Shown here: positions 8,363-16,184 of the stretch, piece after piece | How positions within the stretch are numbered: the first letter of the stretch is position 1 | Layout of the letters: each line of letters starts with the position of its first letter | NCBI RefSeq assembly: GCF_000756615.1 | Contig: NZ_CP009288.1 | Span: 1,612,001-1,676,000, forward strand | Direction of reading: 5' to 3' | Length of the DNA: 64,000 nucleotides | From: Paenibacillus durus | Lineage (GTDB): Bacteria > Bacillota > Bacilli > Paenibacillales > Paenibacillaceae | Notes under the pieces: model-generated | Database searches by the model: none | Told to the model about the DNA's origin: nothing | The model's input: only the letters and a program-made list of their open reading frames with translations | Program-made: the position numbers and the translations under genes

Positions 8363-8904
8363 ATGCCGATGGGCGGTACAGTTCGACTTGCCGAATATGA
8401 GGACAAATTCAAGGAGAGCCTGCTTACGTTCTTCCTTCCGAAGGAGCAGGAGGAGTTCACGGGAATGCCTGCTGATACGCTGGAACCCGCCCTCCGGGAT
8501 GTTAACCGGCATCCTGTGGTCGTTTTGGATGGGGAGAAGGCCGTGGGATTCTTTGTTCTCCATGGTTGGGAAGGAATTAATGATGTTTACAGCGACGGTT
8601 CCCGGGCCATGCTGTTTCGCGCATTCCTCATTGATTACGCGAGCCAGGGGAAGGGCTACGCGAAGGCGGCGCTCAGACTGCTGCCCTCTACATCGCCGCC
8701 CGATATCCCGGTACGGATGAAATCGTGCTGAGTGTAAACGAAGAAAATAGCTCCGCGCTGCGGCTTTACTTATCGGCGGGCTTCCGGGACAACGGCCTGC
8801 GGCGGATGGGTCCCAAAGGGCCGCAAAAAATACTGCAATACCCGCTGCCCGGTGCAGCCGGCGTTATCCATGCCCGCACATCCCGCGAGGAGGAATGGCG
8901 GTGA
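8363..8904 (+). pseudogene. GNAT N-acetyltransferase gene interrupted by a frameshift
   Basis: The open frame from 8363 (AAGGAGG upstream) encodes the N-terminal part of a GNAT acetyltransferase, including the acetyl-CoA loop Q-G-K-G-Y-A-K-A-A-L-R-L-L. At about 8680-8690 the family-like sequence jumps one frame: the intact continuation (LYIAARYPGTDEIVLSVNEE, then NSSALRLYLSAGF) is read from about 8686 to a TGA at 8902-8904. Without the shift the protein ends at 8731 with an unrelated tail. A one-base loss near the CTGCTGCCC run explains it. The second frame ends exactly at the GTGA overlap with the next gene, which shows that the longer reading is ancestral. The cause may be a true mutation or a sequencing error. 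Confidence 0.75.
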
Positions 8905-9488
8905 CCCACATGCAGGAGCTGCGGGACCGGCTGACCGGCATTTTTGAACGGAGCGGCTGGTTGGGGGATTTGTTCGAACGGGCGGGAAGTCTCGGTCCGT
9001 ATCCGTATTATATCGGGGCGGGCTGCCTGGTGCAGACGGTCTGGAACGAGCTGACGGGCAGGCCGCCGATGCACGGGATTTCGGATGTCGATATCGTCTA
9101 TTTCGATGACGCGGACCTAAGCTATGAAGCGGAGAATGAGGTGGTGGAGCAGGGAAAGCGTCTTTTTGCGGAGCTTCCCTTTCCTGTCGACATCAAGAAT
9201 CAGGCCCGTGTTCACCTGTGGTATCCCGGCCGGTTCGGCGTCGGTCTTACTCCTTACGCTTCACTGGAAGCGGCGATCGATAGCTGGCCGACAACAGCCT
9301 CATCACTCGGGGTTCGTAAAGAGGCGGACGGAAGCTGGCAGGTCTACGCGCCTTTTGGCCTGGAGGACTTGTTCCGGTTGATCGTCAGGCCGAACAAGTC
9401 TCTGGTTACGGAAAGCGCGTATTTCGCCAAGGCGGAGAAATGGAAGAGCAGATGGCCGGAGCTTACTGTAATGCCGTGGCAGACTTAA
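8901..9488 (+). CDS. Nucleotidyltransferase family protein (DUF925-like)
   Basis: About 195 residues. The centre has GAGCLVQTVWNELTG and the acidic pair in ISDVDIVYFDD, matching the G-x-x ... DxD pattern of nucleotidyltransferase folds, followed by K-N-Q-A-R-V-H-L-W and a C-terminal EDLFRLIVRPN helix. This is typical of the YjbG/DUF925 type NTP transferase-like proteins whose substrate is unknown. The GTG at 8901 is chosen because GAGGAGG sits 7 bases before it and its GTGA overlaps the stop of the broken acetyltransferase gene; the ATG at 8895 touches the ribosome site. The overlap suggests translational coupling with that gene. Confidence 0.85.
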   Translation: MTHMQELRDRLTGIFERSGWLGDLFERAGSLGPYPYYIGAGCLVQTVWNELTGRPPMHGISDVDIVYFDDADLSYEAENEVVEQGKRLFAELPFPVDIKNQARVHLWYPGRFGVGLTPYASLEAAIDSWPTTASSLGVRKEADGSWQVYAPFGLEDLFRLIVRPNKSLVTESAYFAKAEKWKSRWPELTVMPWQT

Positions 9489-9729
9489 CGCCTGATCCCG
9501 GCTTTTTGGCGGCAGCCAGCATATGCGGACTCATTCCCAGCAGGCTTTCCTGCTCTTTAGGCGATGGAGCTGATCCTGAGCAGCGCCGCCCGGCTTTCCG
9601 GATTCCTCCATTTTTCCGCTCTTCAAGCTATAAACATGTCCCAAAAGGTGGTAAACTGTGTTCATCTCGGTTGAGAATATAACGGTCCTTAATACGTGAG
9701 GGTCACCGGCAAAAAGGGAGGATTACGGA

Positions 9730-9984
9730 ATGAAGTGGCAAGAAATGAGGCAGCTGTTTCCCAACCAGTTTGTTTTGTTCTCCGTCCTTGAATTTCATCA
9801 GGAGGGCACCAGAAGATTTATAGATGAGGTCGAGCCGATTCGCGCGGTTGCAGACGAAGATGCCCGTACGGAATTTGATCAAGCCGGACCCGGAAAGCTG
9901 GTCTATCACACTTCCAGCAAGGTATGTATTATCCGTATCCGCAGGAGAAAACGCAGCAGAGTGAGACGTAAAAGAACCAAATAA
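9730..9984 (+). CDS. Small conserved hypothetical protein
   Basis: 84 residues beginning MKWQEMRQLFPNQFVLFSVLE, with AGGGAGG ahead of the ATG. The text resembles short Firmicutes proteins that start the same way and end in a basic IRVRR-type tail, often beside a retropepsin-like protease gene; no such neighbour exists here. The last 16 residues are almost all Arg/Lys (RIRRRKRSRVRRKRTK), which is more basic than I would expect and could reflect a frame change near the end. The body alternates hydrophobic strands, suggesting a small beta-rich cytoplasmic protein. No function is assigned. The flanking stretches 9489-9729 and 9985-10157 show no convincing gene. Confidence 0.55.
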   Translation: MKWQEMRQLFPNQFVLFSVLEFHQEGTRRFIDEVEPIRAVADEDARTEFDQAGPGKLVYHTSSKVCIIRIRRRKRSRVRRKRTK

Positions 9985-10157
9985 ACTGATATCCTGGACC
10001 CATACATATCGGCAGAGCATAAAATACTGAACCTTGGCGCTGGGACGGTAGGGCAGAATCAGCTCGGCGGATGAGGACTTTTTCTCCATTCTTGGCATCA
10101 GCAACCACGGCCTGTACGTGGGACGGAAATAACAGCATATTTTTGGATAATCGTAAA

Positions 10158-10197
10158 AAAGACAGGTCCTTCGCCAACACGGACGAGGCCTGTCTTT
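10158..10197. terminator. Bidirectional terminator
   Basis: AAAGACAGG (10158-10166) pairs with CCTGTCTTT (10189-10197) and is flanked by A and T runs on both sides. It lies 20 bases beyond the stop of the minus-strand hydrolase gene and could also end a + strand transcript. Confidence 0.75.
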
Positions 10198-10218
10198 GTG
10201 TATTCATACGGCTATTTC

Positions 10219-11175
10219 CTATTGCGTCCGAAGGAGATCCTGCCCCGGGGGAAGATGGCGAACCAGCCAATCGAGCAGATCCCCTGTAACCAGGTCACGG
10301 TTCTTTTCATTCAGCATTTCATGCCGGCCATCCGGATACAGCTTCACTTCCAGATCGTTGACGCCGCGCTTCCGATACAGCTCCGCGAGCCGAAGGATTC
10401 CTTGGCCGTTCATTCCGACCGGGTCCTTCTCGCCGGAGAACAAATATACCGGTTTGTCCTTACACAAGGAACCCAGCACGGCTCCGGTATGAATATCCTG
10501 CAGCAGCCGGAAGAAATCCCGGAAGAAACGGGTCGTGCAGATCGCCCCGCAGAACGGATCATCTACAAACCGGTCGACCTCCTTGGGGTCGCTGCTCAGC
10601 CAATCGAAAGCGGTGCGGGAGGGGGAGAACGAACGGTTGTAAGGGCCGAACACGATGCCGTTCAGCAGCACGCTGCGGTGCCTTTCGCCCATAAGCGCCA
10701 GCTGAGCTTTTGCGAGCGTCTCTCCCAGCCGCAGCAGCCCGCGGGGACCGTTGCTTCCGCTCAGAATATAGCCTGCGTATCTTTCGCTCCCCGGCGAGCA
10801 CATCAGCTTCTGCGTCAGAAAAGAGCCCATGCTGTGCCCGAGCAGAAATACGGGGACTCCCGGATGCCTGCCGGACGCGATTGCGGCAATCTGGAGAAGG
10901 TTGCGGTGCATCCAATAAAAGCCGTCTTGTCCAGCATCACCGAGCAAATCGATTTGTCCCGCAGTCCTGCCGTGTCCTCTGTGGTCTCCCGCATATACCG
11001 CGTAGCCCGCTGCGTTCAACCGTTCAGCCAAGCGGGCATATCTGGCGGCCGTCTCGCACATGCCATGCGAGATTTGAAGGACGCCCCGCACGGGGCCTTT
11101 CGCCTCCGGCAGCCATTCGTACACATGTATCGGGACTCCGAGAGGATCGGTCATCATAAAGGAATATTCCGTCAC
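10219..11175 (-). CDS. Alpha/beta hydrolase, monoacylglycerol lipase/lysophospholipase-like
   Basis: 318 residues with the serine aminopeptidase/lysophospholipase layout: an oxyanion-hole region QISHGMCE near residue 35, the H-R-G-H-G-R segment, and the nucleophile elbow FLLGHSMGSF around residue 110. An aspartate in FSGEKDPVG and a histidine in PDGRHEMLNE near residue 295 complete the triad. There is no signal peptide, so it is cytoplasmic. The start is GTG at 11175, with AGGAGG 8 bases upstream. Hydrolysis of monoglycerides or lysophospholipids is the family expectation; the true substrate is not shown. It is followed by a terminator and preceded by manA on the same strand with a 90-base gap. 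Confidence 0.9.
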   Translation of the reverse strand: MTEYSFMMTDPLGVPIHVYEWLPEAKGPVRGVLQISHGMCETAARYARLAERLNAAGYAVYAGDHRGHGRTAGQIDLLGDAGQDGFYWMHRNLLQIAAIASGRHPGVPVFLLGHSMGSFLTQKLMCSPGSERYAGYILSGSNGPRGLLRLGETLAKAQLALMGERHRSVLLNGIVFGPYNRSFSPSRTAFDWLSSDPKEVDRFVDDPFCGAICTTRFFRDFFRLLQDIHTGAVLGSLCKDKPVYLFSGEKDPVGMNGQGILRLAELYRKRGVNDLEVKLYPDGRHEMLNEKNRDLVTGDLLDWLVRHLPPGQDLLRTQ

Positions 11176-11265
11176 CAGTTGTTCCTCCTAATAACAAGCG
11201 GCAGGGCGACCTGAGAGAAGCTTCAATCTCCAAGCCGGGAGCTTCGCCTATGATGCTAATAAGGC

Positions 11266-12234
11266 TTAAGGCAAATACGAGCGGAGCAGGGTAGCTTGGC
11301 CCTCGATGGTATAAGTGCCGAGGTTAGCCGGCAGCAGATAGCATTCCCCCGCCGAATACGGCTGGGAGCCCCCTTCCCAGATCAAATGCCCGCTTCCTTC
11401 GCAAATTACGAGTATCGTAAAGCTTTCCGGACTGGTTTCAAGGCTCCAGCGGCCGCTTACAATGCCTTTTTCTACGATAAAATAAGGCGATTCCGCCAGC
11501 CGCAGCCATTCTCCGGGTACAGCGCTATCCGTCTTCATGGAAGTTGCTCCTGCGCCTTCATAAGCGGTCACGTTCAGCGAATCTTCGATATGCAGCTCAC
11601 GCGGCTTGCCGTCAAGGCCGGGCCGGTCGTAATCATAAATCCGGTAGGTCGTATCGGAGTTCTGCTGGATTTCCGCCACGACAACTCCCGCACACAGAGC
11701 ATGCACCGTACCGGCTGGAATATAGAACGTGTCCCCTGTCGAGACCGGCACTTCCTGAAGAAGATCCATAACGCTTCCGTTTTCCAGCGCTTGGCCCAGA
11801 CTTTCGCGGTTCACGCCTTCCTTGAGGCCGTAGATGATTTTGGCGTCCGGCTTGGCGTCAAGAACGTACCACATTTCAGTCTTGCCCAATTCACCTTTGG
11901 GCAGCCGCTCATAGTCATCGGTGGGATGAACCTGGACGGACAGGTTGTCGTTGCAATCGAGGAGCTTGATCAATAGAGGGAATCTTCCGCTTGTTTCCGA
12001 ATAGCCTTTGCTGCCGAACCATTCCCGTCCGTAGCCTTCACGGATCTGGTCCAGGCCCTGTCCCGCGAGTTCGCCGTTTACAACGGACGAAGTTCCGTTA
12101 GGGTGGTCGGCGATCATCCAGCCTTCGCCGATATGGCCTTCGGGCAGGTCCAGGCCGAACTTCTCAAGGGCTCTTCCGCCCCAGACGCGTTCTTTGAATT
12201 CCGGTTGAAATTTTAAAGGATAAGGCAGTGTCAT
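11266..12234 (-). CDS. manA: Mannose-6-phosphate isomerase, class I
   Basis: Zinc enzyme that interconverts mannose 6-phosphate and fructose 6-phosphate, feeding mannose catabolism or GDP-mannose supply. The short Firmicutes form (322 residues) is seen, with the metal-binding cupin motifs VQVHPTDDY near residue 97 and the later P-A-G-T-V-H-A-L-C-A-G near residue 172. The N-terminal ERVWGG and EGWMIADHP segments are also typical. The start is ATG 12234 with GGAGAGG about 12 bases upstream. No PTS or other mannose genes are adjacent, so it seems to be a stand-alone housekeeping copy. Confidence 0.95.
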   Translation of the reverse strand: MTLPYPLKFQPEFKERVWGGRALEKFGLDLPEGHIGEGWMIADHPNGTSSVVNGELAGQGLDQIREGYGREWFGSKGYSETSGRFPLLIKLLDCNDNLSVQVHPTDDYERLPKGELGKTEMWYVLDAKPDAKIIYGLKEGVNRESLGQALENGSVMDLLQEVPVSTGDTFYIPAGTVHALCAGVVVAEIQQNSDTTYRIYDYDRPGLDGKPRELHIEDSLNVTAYEGAGATSMKTDSAVPGEWLRLAESPYFIVEKGIVSGRWSLETSPESFTILVICEGSGHLIWEGGSQPYSAGECYLLPANLGTYTIEGQATLLRSYLP

Positions 12235-12270
12235 AGATCCATCTTCCTCTCCAAATCAGATTTAGTAATC

Positions 12271-12870
12271 TTATCCTCTCTTTTTCTCAAGCGCAATAAC
12301 ATAGGGAGCCGTTCTGCGCTGAAGCTGGCGGTATACGATGGCACTGGCCGTTTGCTGCGGAACAGAGGACGCCCAGGCCATGGCCGCTTCCGCTTCCAGC
12401 TCGCCTCCGGGATGCCCGGGGTACAGGACCGCCGTTACAATCCCTCCCGGCCGGAGTAGTTCAAGGGAAGCTTCAAGAGCGGCAACCGAACTGTCCGGTA
12501 AAGTAATCACGCTCTTATCCGCAGCGTCCGAGGGAAGATAGCCGAAGTTGAACATGATGGCCCCGACGCTGCCGCGCCACGAAGGGGGCAGTACGTCAAC
12601 CATCTCGGCATGACTCTTGAGTAGAAGAGTCGAAGGAGCAAGGGCGCTTCCCCCTTCGTCCTCCCTGGCGCGGCGCAGGCGCTCACCGGCAAGCGTCAAC
12701 GCCTCGGGCTGGATGTCGAAGCCGTAGACCTCGCCTTTTGGCCCCGCCTTCTTAGCAAGGAACAAGGTGTCCGCGCCGGTTCCCACCGTGGCATCCACGG
12801 CGCGCTCGCCGGGGGAAAGGCGATCTTCTACCATTTTATGGGCAAAGCTCAACACGGATAGGAAACCCAT
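12271..12870 (-). CDS. ytqB: Class I SAM-dependent methyltransferase, YtqB family
   Basis: 199 residues with the Rossmann motif I VDATVGTGADTLFLAKKAG, a motif II-like YGFDIQPEAL and the catalytic-region block MFNFGYLPSDA. These are signatures of the putative rRNA methylase group that includes Bacillus YtqB. A recent literature assignment of this family to tRNA wobble-uridine modification (cmnm5/mnm5) exists as I recall, which would fit its pairing with the radical SAM gene ytqA. The start at 12870 has GGAGG 8 bases upstream and overlaps the ytqA stop by one base (TGATG), so the two are translationally coupled. Confidence 0.85.
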   Translation of the reverse strand: MGFLSVLSFAHKMVEDRLSPGERAVDATVGTGADTLFLAKKAGPKGEVYGFDIQPEALTLAGERLRRAREDEGGSALAPSTLLLKSHAEMVDVLPPSWRGSVGAIMFNFGYLPSDAADKSVITLPDSSVAALEASLELLRPGGIVTAVLYPGHPGGELEAEAAMAWASSVPQQTASAIVYRQLQRRTAPYVIALEKKRG

Positions 12871-13826
12871 CAGCGTTTCCTCCAATACTTGCCCTGCCAG
12901 GTATCTCTGCGCTTCAGCTCGTCGTCGATCGCATTGAGCACTTCCCATTTCTTAAGGCTCCACATCGGGCCGATGAGCAGATCGCGGGGAGCGTCTCCGG
13001 TCAGACGGTGCACAATCATTTCCGGGGGCAGCATTTCCAATGAATCGGCGATGAGCTTTACATATTCATCCTGCTCCAGAAAACGAAGCAGCCCCGCTTC
13101 ATACTGCTTGACCATCGGCGTCTTGCGCATCAGGTGCAGAAGATGGATTTTGATCCCCTGAACATCCATCTGTGATACGGCGGACACCGTCTCCAGCATC
13201 ATTTCATGCGTTTCCTGCGGAAGACCGTGAATAATGTGCGTGCAGACCCGGATACCCCGGCTGCGCAGCTTCTCCACAGCCTCGCGGTAGCATTTCGTAT
13301 CATGCGCCCGGTTAATGAGCCGCGAAGTGGACTCGTGGATCGTCTGCAATCCCATTTCGACCCAAAGATAAGTCCGTTCGTTCAATTCCGCCAGATAATC
13401 GACAACATCACCCTGAAGGCAGTCGGGACGGGTGGCGATGGACAAGCCGACAACGCCCGGCTGTTCCAGTATGACCTCGTAGTATTCCCGCAGCTCCTCA
13501 ATCGGCGCATACGTGTTAGTATATGCCTGGAAATAACCGATGTACTTGGCGTTCGGCCATTTCAGATGCTGACGGTCGCGGACGCTTCCGAACTGGGTAA
13601 CCAGATCATCGCGCCGGCTTCCGGCGAAATCGCCCGAGCCTCTTGCGCTGCAGAAGGTGCAGCCTCCTTTGGCGATCGACCCGTCGCGGTTGGGACAGGT
13701 GAACCCGGCGTCCAGCATGACTTTGAACACTTTGTCGCCAAACTGTTCGCGCATCTCGTAATTCCAGGTATGAAAACGTTTGTCTCCCCACAGCGAGGCT
13801 GTGGAAGGGGTTTCTAGTATAGTCAT
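12870..13826 (-). CDS. ytqA: Radical SAM protein, TIGR01212/YtqA family
   Basis: 318 residues. The cluster-binding cysteines are in CPNRDGSIAKGGCTFC near residue 32, an unusual wide spacing that is typical of this family (related to the Elp3-like enzymes). Other marks are the G-V-V-G-L-S-I-A-T-R-P-D-C motif and an HIIHGLPQET segment. The ATG at 13826 follows AAAGGAG by 6 bases; an in-frame upstream extension has no ribosome site. It forms a two-gene operon with ytqB by a one-base overlap. A joint role in tRNA modification is inferred from family knowledge, not shown here. Confidence 0.88.
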   Translation of the reverse strand: MTILETPSTASLWGDKRFHTWNYEMREQFGDKVFKVMLDAGFTCPNRDGSIAKGGCTFCSARGSGDFAGSRRDDLVTQFGSVRDRQHLKWPNAKYIGYFQAYTNTYAPIEELREYYEVILEQPGVVGLSIATRPDCLQGDVVDYLAELNERTYLWVEMGLQTIHESTSRLINRAHDTKCYREAVEKLRSRGIRVCTHIIHGLPQETHEMMLETVSAVSQMDVQGIKIHLLHLMRKTPMVKQYEAGLLRFLEQDEYVKLIADSLEMLPPEMIVHRLTGDAPRDLLIGPMWSLKKWEVLNAIDDELKRRDTWQGKYWRKR

Positions 13827-14037
13827 GGATGTCTCCTTTAATGCAAGTAATGATTTACCCGAGTCCATTGTATCAAAAAATGGGAGCGAGCGTAACAGGA
13901 CATAACGCTCAGTCGGTCTGACCAAGAACCGGCGGATTCACTGGGTCGAAATCGCTTCGCCGCATGCAAATGACAATCATAATCCGAAGATCAAGACCGA
14001 AGCGCAGCGCAAATTCGCAATGCTTTTGAGAAGACAT

Positions 14038-14175
14038 TTGATTTTAGCTCGGAAGCAAGATAGACTATGAATTGTTGAAATTAGGGACCCCAATTCCAAA
14101 TACAACACGGAAGGAATTTCCATGAGTTTCGCTGAGCCAAGCGGAGCCGGGAAATTCCTTTCTCTTTTCTGTTTT
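14038..14175 (+). ncRNA. Possible short RNA or leader ending in a terminator-like hairpin
   Basis: Between the divergent ytqA and trmB genes, an 11-base perfect inverted repeat (AAGGAATTTCC at 14111-14121 and GGAAATTCCTT at 14150-14160) is followed by a T/C-rich tail. A weak promoter-like pair TTGATT (14038) and TAGACT lies with a 17-base spacer about 40 bases upstream, and a small palindrome (AATT-A-GGG-AC-CCC-AATT) lies between. No protein gene precedes the hairpin on this strand, so it may end a short RNA of about 100 bases or act as a leader attenuator of trmB. It matches no riboswitch class I know. The remainder of 13827-14257 shows nothing further. Confidence 0.3.
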
Positions 14176-14257
14176 GTATCTTTACTTTTCGGTGCAAGTT
14201 AGTCACAATATTGCAGTAATCATGATCGTAACTTGTCGATAAGTGAAAGGAGTAAAC

Positions 14258-14992
14258 ATGCGTTTACGCGGAAGAAAAGGAATACGTGAAAGTCTGGAGC
14301 AGCAGACCGATCTGGTCGTGCTCGACCCTCGCAAGCATAAAGGACAATGGTCCGGGCTCTTCGGCAACGACCGCCCTATTTATGTCGAGTTCGGAATGGG
14401 GAAGGGGCAGTTTATCAGCCGGATGAGCCATAAATACCCCGAAATTAATTTTATCGGCGTGGATATGTATGACGAGTTGATCCGCCGGGCGGCGGAAAAG
14501 GCGCGGAATATATGGGAACCGGAAGGTCTGGAAACGCCGCCGAATCTAAAGCTCGCACTGGCCAATATTGAATATGCCGAAGAAGTGTTCGCTGAAGGAG
14601 AATTACAGCGCATCTATCTGAACTTCAGCGACCCCTGGCCAAAAACAAAGCACGCCCGCCGCAGATTGACGCATCCCCGCTTCTTGGATAAGTATCGCGG
14701 GCTGTTAGACGGTTTGGGAGAAATTCATTTGAAGACGGATTCGCGCAGTTTATTTGAATTTTCCTTGAACGCCTTTGCCGACTTCGGTCTGCAGATGTCG
14801 AATATTTCGCTGGATCTCCATGCGGGAGGGATCAATGAAGAGCACGTTATGACCGAATACGAAACGAAATTTGTCGGCCAGGGCATTCAGATCCACCGCT
14901 GCGAGGCGATTGTCGGAGCGGAAGCGCTGAAGCGCTATCAAGCCTCCCGTCTGGACAAGTACAGACTTGTAACCGGCAATGACTCAGGTTGA
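14258..14992 (+). CDS. trmB: tRNA (guanine-N7-)-methyltransferase
   Basis: SAM-dependent enzyme that makes 7-methylguanosine at position 46 of the tRNA variable loop. The 244-residue protein has all TrmB blocks: E-F-G-M-G-K-G-Q-F near residue 45, N-F-I-G-V-D-M-Y, and the active-site segment FSDPWPKTKHARRRLTHPRFL at about 120-140, with T-E-Y-E-T-K-F near the end. The start at 14258 follows AAAGGAG by 5 bases. The gene is monocistronic and ends in a terminator. Confidence 0.97.
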   Translation: MRLRGRKGIRESLEQQTDLVVLDPRKHKGQWSGLFGNDRPIYVEFGMGKGQFISRMSHKYPEINFIGVDMYDELIRRAAEKARNIWEPEGLETPPNLKLALANIEYAEEVFAEGELQRIYLNFSDPWPKTKHARRRLTHPRFLDKYRGLLDGLGEIHLKTDSRSLFEFSLNAFADFGLQMSNISLDLHAGGINEEHVMTEYETKFVGQGIQIHRCEAIVGAEALKRYQASRLDKYRLVTGNDSG

Positions 14993-15031
14993 ATAACAAG
15001 GCGTCCGCCGAGTAGATCCTATAACAAAAAG

Positions 15032-15067
15032 AGAGTCCTTCGGCTTAGGCCGGCAGGACCCTTTTTT
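15032..15067 (+). terminator. Terminator after trmB
   Basis: An imperfect stem with arms around GTCCT and AGGAC, containing CGGC/GCCGG inner pairs and closed by a small loop, is followed by seven T. It lies 40 bases after the trmB stop. Confidence 0.75.
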
Positions 15068-15250
15068 TGCTTCAACATTAAATGACGCTTTGAATTGCTT
15101 TGCAGGCTGTTAAGCATATTTTTCATGCGGGTATAAAAAAGCCAGTATAGGGTAAGCGTGGTAAGACGATTAACGATTTTAAGGCGATGTTCACCTGCCC
15201 CCTCCGTTTGGTTATAGGTCCGGAGATACGGGCTTTAACTCCAATGGGCC

Positions 15251-15778
15251 TTAACTCCATAATGCAACCGTTCCGGCCGCGACCGCACTGCCGATTAGTG
15301 CGCCTGCCGCCACATCGGAAGGGTAATGGAGTCCAAGATAGATCCGGGAGAATCCAACTGACAAGGCAAGCGGCAGCAGAACGAAACCCAGGACGGGGAA
15401 AGCCGCCACATAAGGCACTGTGGAAGCGAAGATTGCCGTCGTATGCCCGGAAGGAAACGAATGGTCTTTGAGCGGATTGCGGAACGTATTCGTTCCGGGC
15501 AGGGCCAAATAAGGGCGGACCCTGGGATACAGCCTTTTGGCGACGGCGACGGGCAGGTGGCTGACAGCCAGGGCGATCAGCGCCTGCTGGGCGGGCAGCT
15601 TCAGCGTATGAGGGGCAACCCCCCATACAATTAGACTGATCCCGATGCTGGCGGTCGCTCCGCCCAGATGAGTCAGATAGAACAGCCAGAAATTCAGATA
15701 ACGGTTGTGCAGCCGGCCATTGATCCAGTGAAACAGACGCCGCTCTGCAGTAAGCAGTTTTAACATTCTAGTTCTCAT
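15251..15778 (-). CDS. PAP2-family membrane phosphatase
   Basis: A 175-residue integral membrane protein with the three acid-phosphatase motifs: K-R-L-Y-P-R-V-R-P, then DHSFPSGHTT, then SRIYLGLHYPSDV. Five to six hydrophobic segments are visible, so the active site should face outside. Relatives dephosphorylate undecaprenyl pyrophosphate (BcrC type) or phosphatidic acid/phosphatidylglycerol phosphate; which applies cannot be told. The ATG at 15778 is 6 bases after GGAGGG. It stands alone on the minus strand. Confidence 0.88.
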   Translation of the reverse strand: MRTRMLKLLTAERRLFHWINGRLHNRYLNFWLFYLTHLGGATASIGISLIVWGVAPHTLKLPAQQALIALAVSHLPVAVAKRLYPRVRPYLALPGTNTFRNPLKDHSFPSGHTTAIFASTVPYVAAFPVLGFVLLPLALSVGFSRIYLGLHYPSDVAAGALIGSAVAAGTVALWS

Positions 15779-15899
15779 AGTGGTCCCTCCGCTAATAACA
15801 GCCGCAGAATTAACGGCGTTAATTAGGATAACCCGCTTTTGCCTGTACAACTAGCCTTATCATACTTTTTTGCACGAACCGATTTCAAGAAAAAGGTCG

Positions 15900-15915
15900 A
15901 TTTTTCGCGAAAAAT
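15900..15915. promoter_or_regulatory. 16-base perfect palindrome, candidate operator
   Basis: ATTTTTCGCGAAAAAT is fully self-complementary and ends 7 bases before the -35 box of the glycosyltransferase promoter. A regulator site is inferred from position and symmetry; no known consensus is assigned. Confidence 0.4.
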
Positions 15916-15922
15916 GACAGTT

Positions 15923-15951
15923 TTGACTTGGATGCCATTAAGCCGTACAAT
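15923..15951 (+). promoter_or_regulatory. Sigma-A type promoter of the glycosyltransferase gene
   Basis: TTGACT (15923-15928) and TACAAT (15946-15951) are separated by 17 bases. Transcription from about 15958 would give a leader of some 225 bases before the coding start at 16185. The leader shows no recognisable riboswitch. Confidence 0.65.
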
Positions 15952-16184
15952 GGTTCAAGCGGACTTCCCACGTTTATATGGTAACAGAGAAAATAATGCG
16001 TTTTGTAAAATCCGGAGCGCAAGCAGTAACTCCATATGGACGGCATATATAACAAAGAGCGGAACCGCAGAGGAATAAGGCATGTTCCATGCCCGTCACT
16101 TAGAATTGCAACAAAAGGGTCATTTATTACGTTCAAAGGTCAGAAAAAAAGAACCTGAACAAAAAAAGGGGGCATCGAAGGATC

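Noticed and set aside
9929..10270. Minus-strand frame beyond the small conserved protein gene
   Set aside because: Some of the text looks protein-like, but it overlaps the + strand gene at 9730-9984, has no ribosome site and runs through the terminator at 10158.
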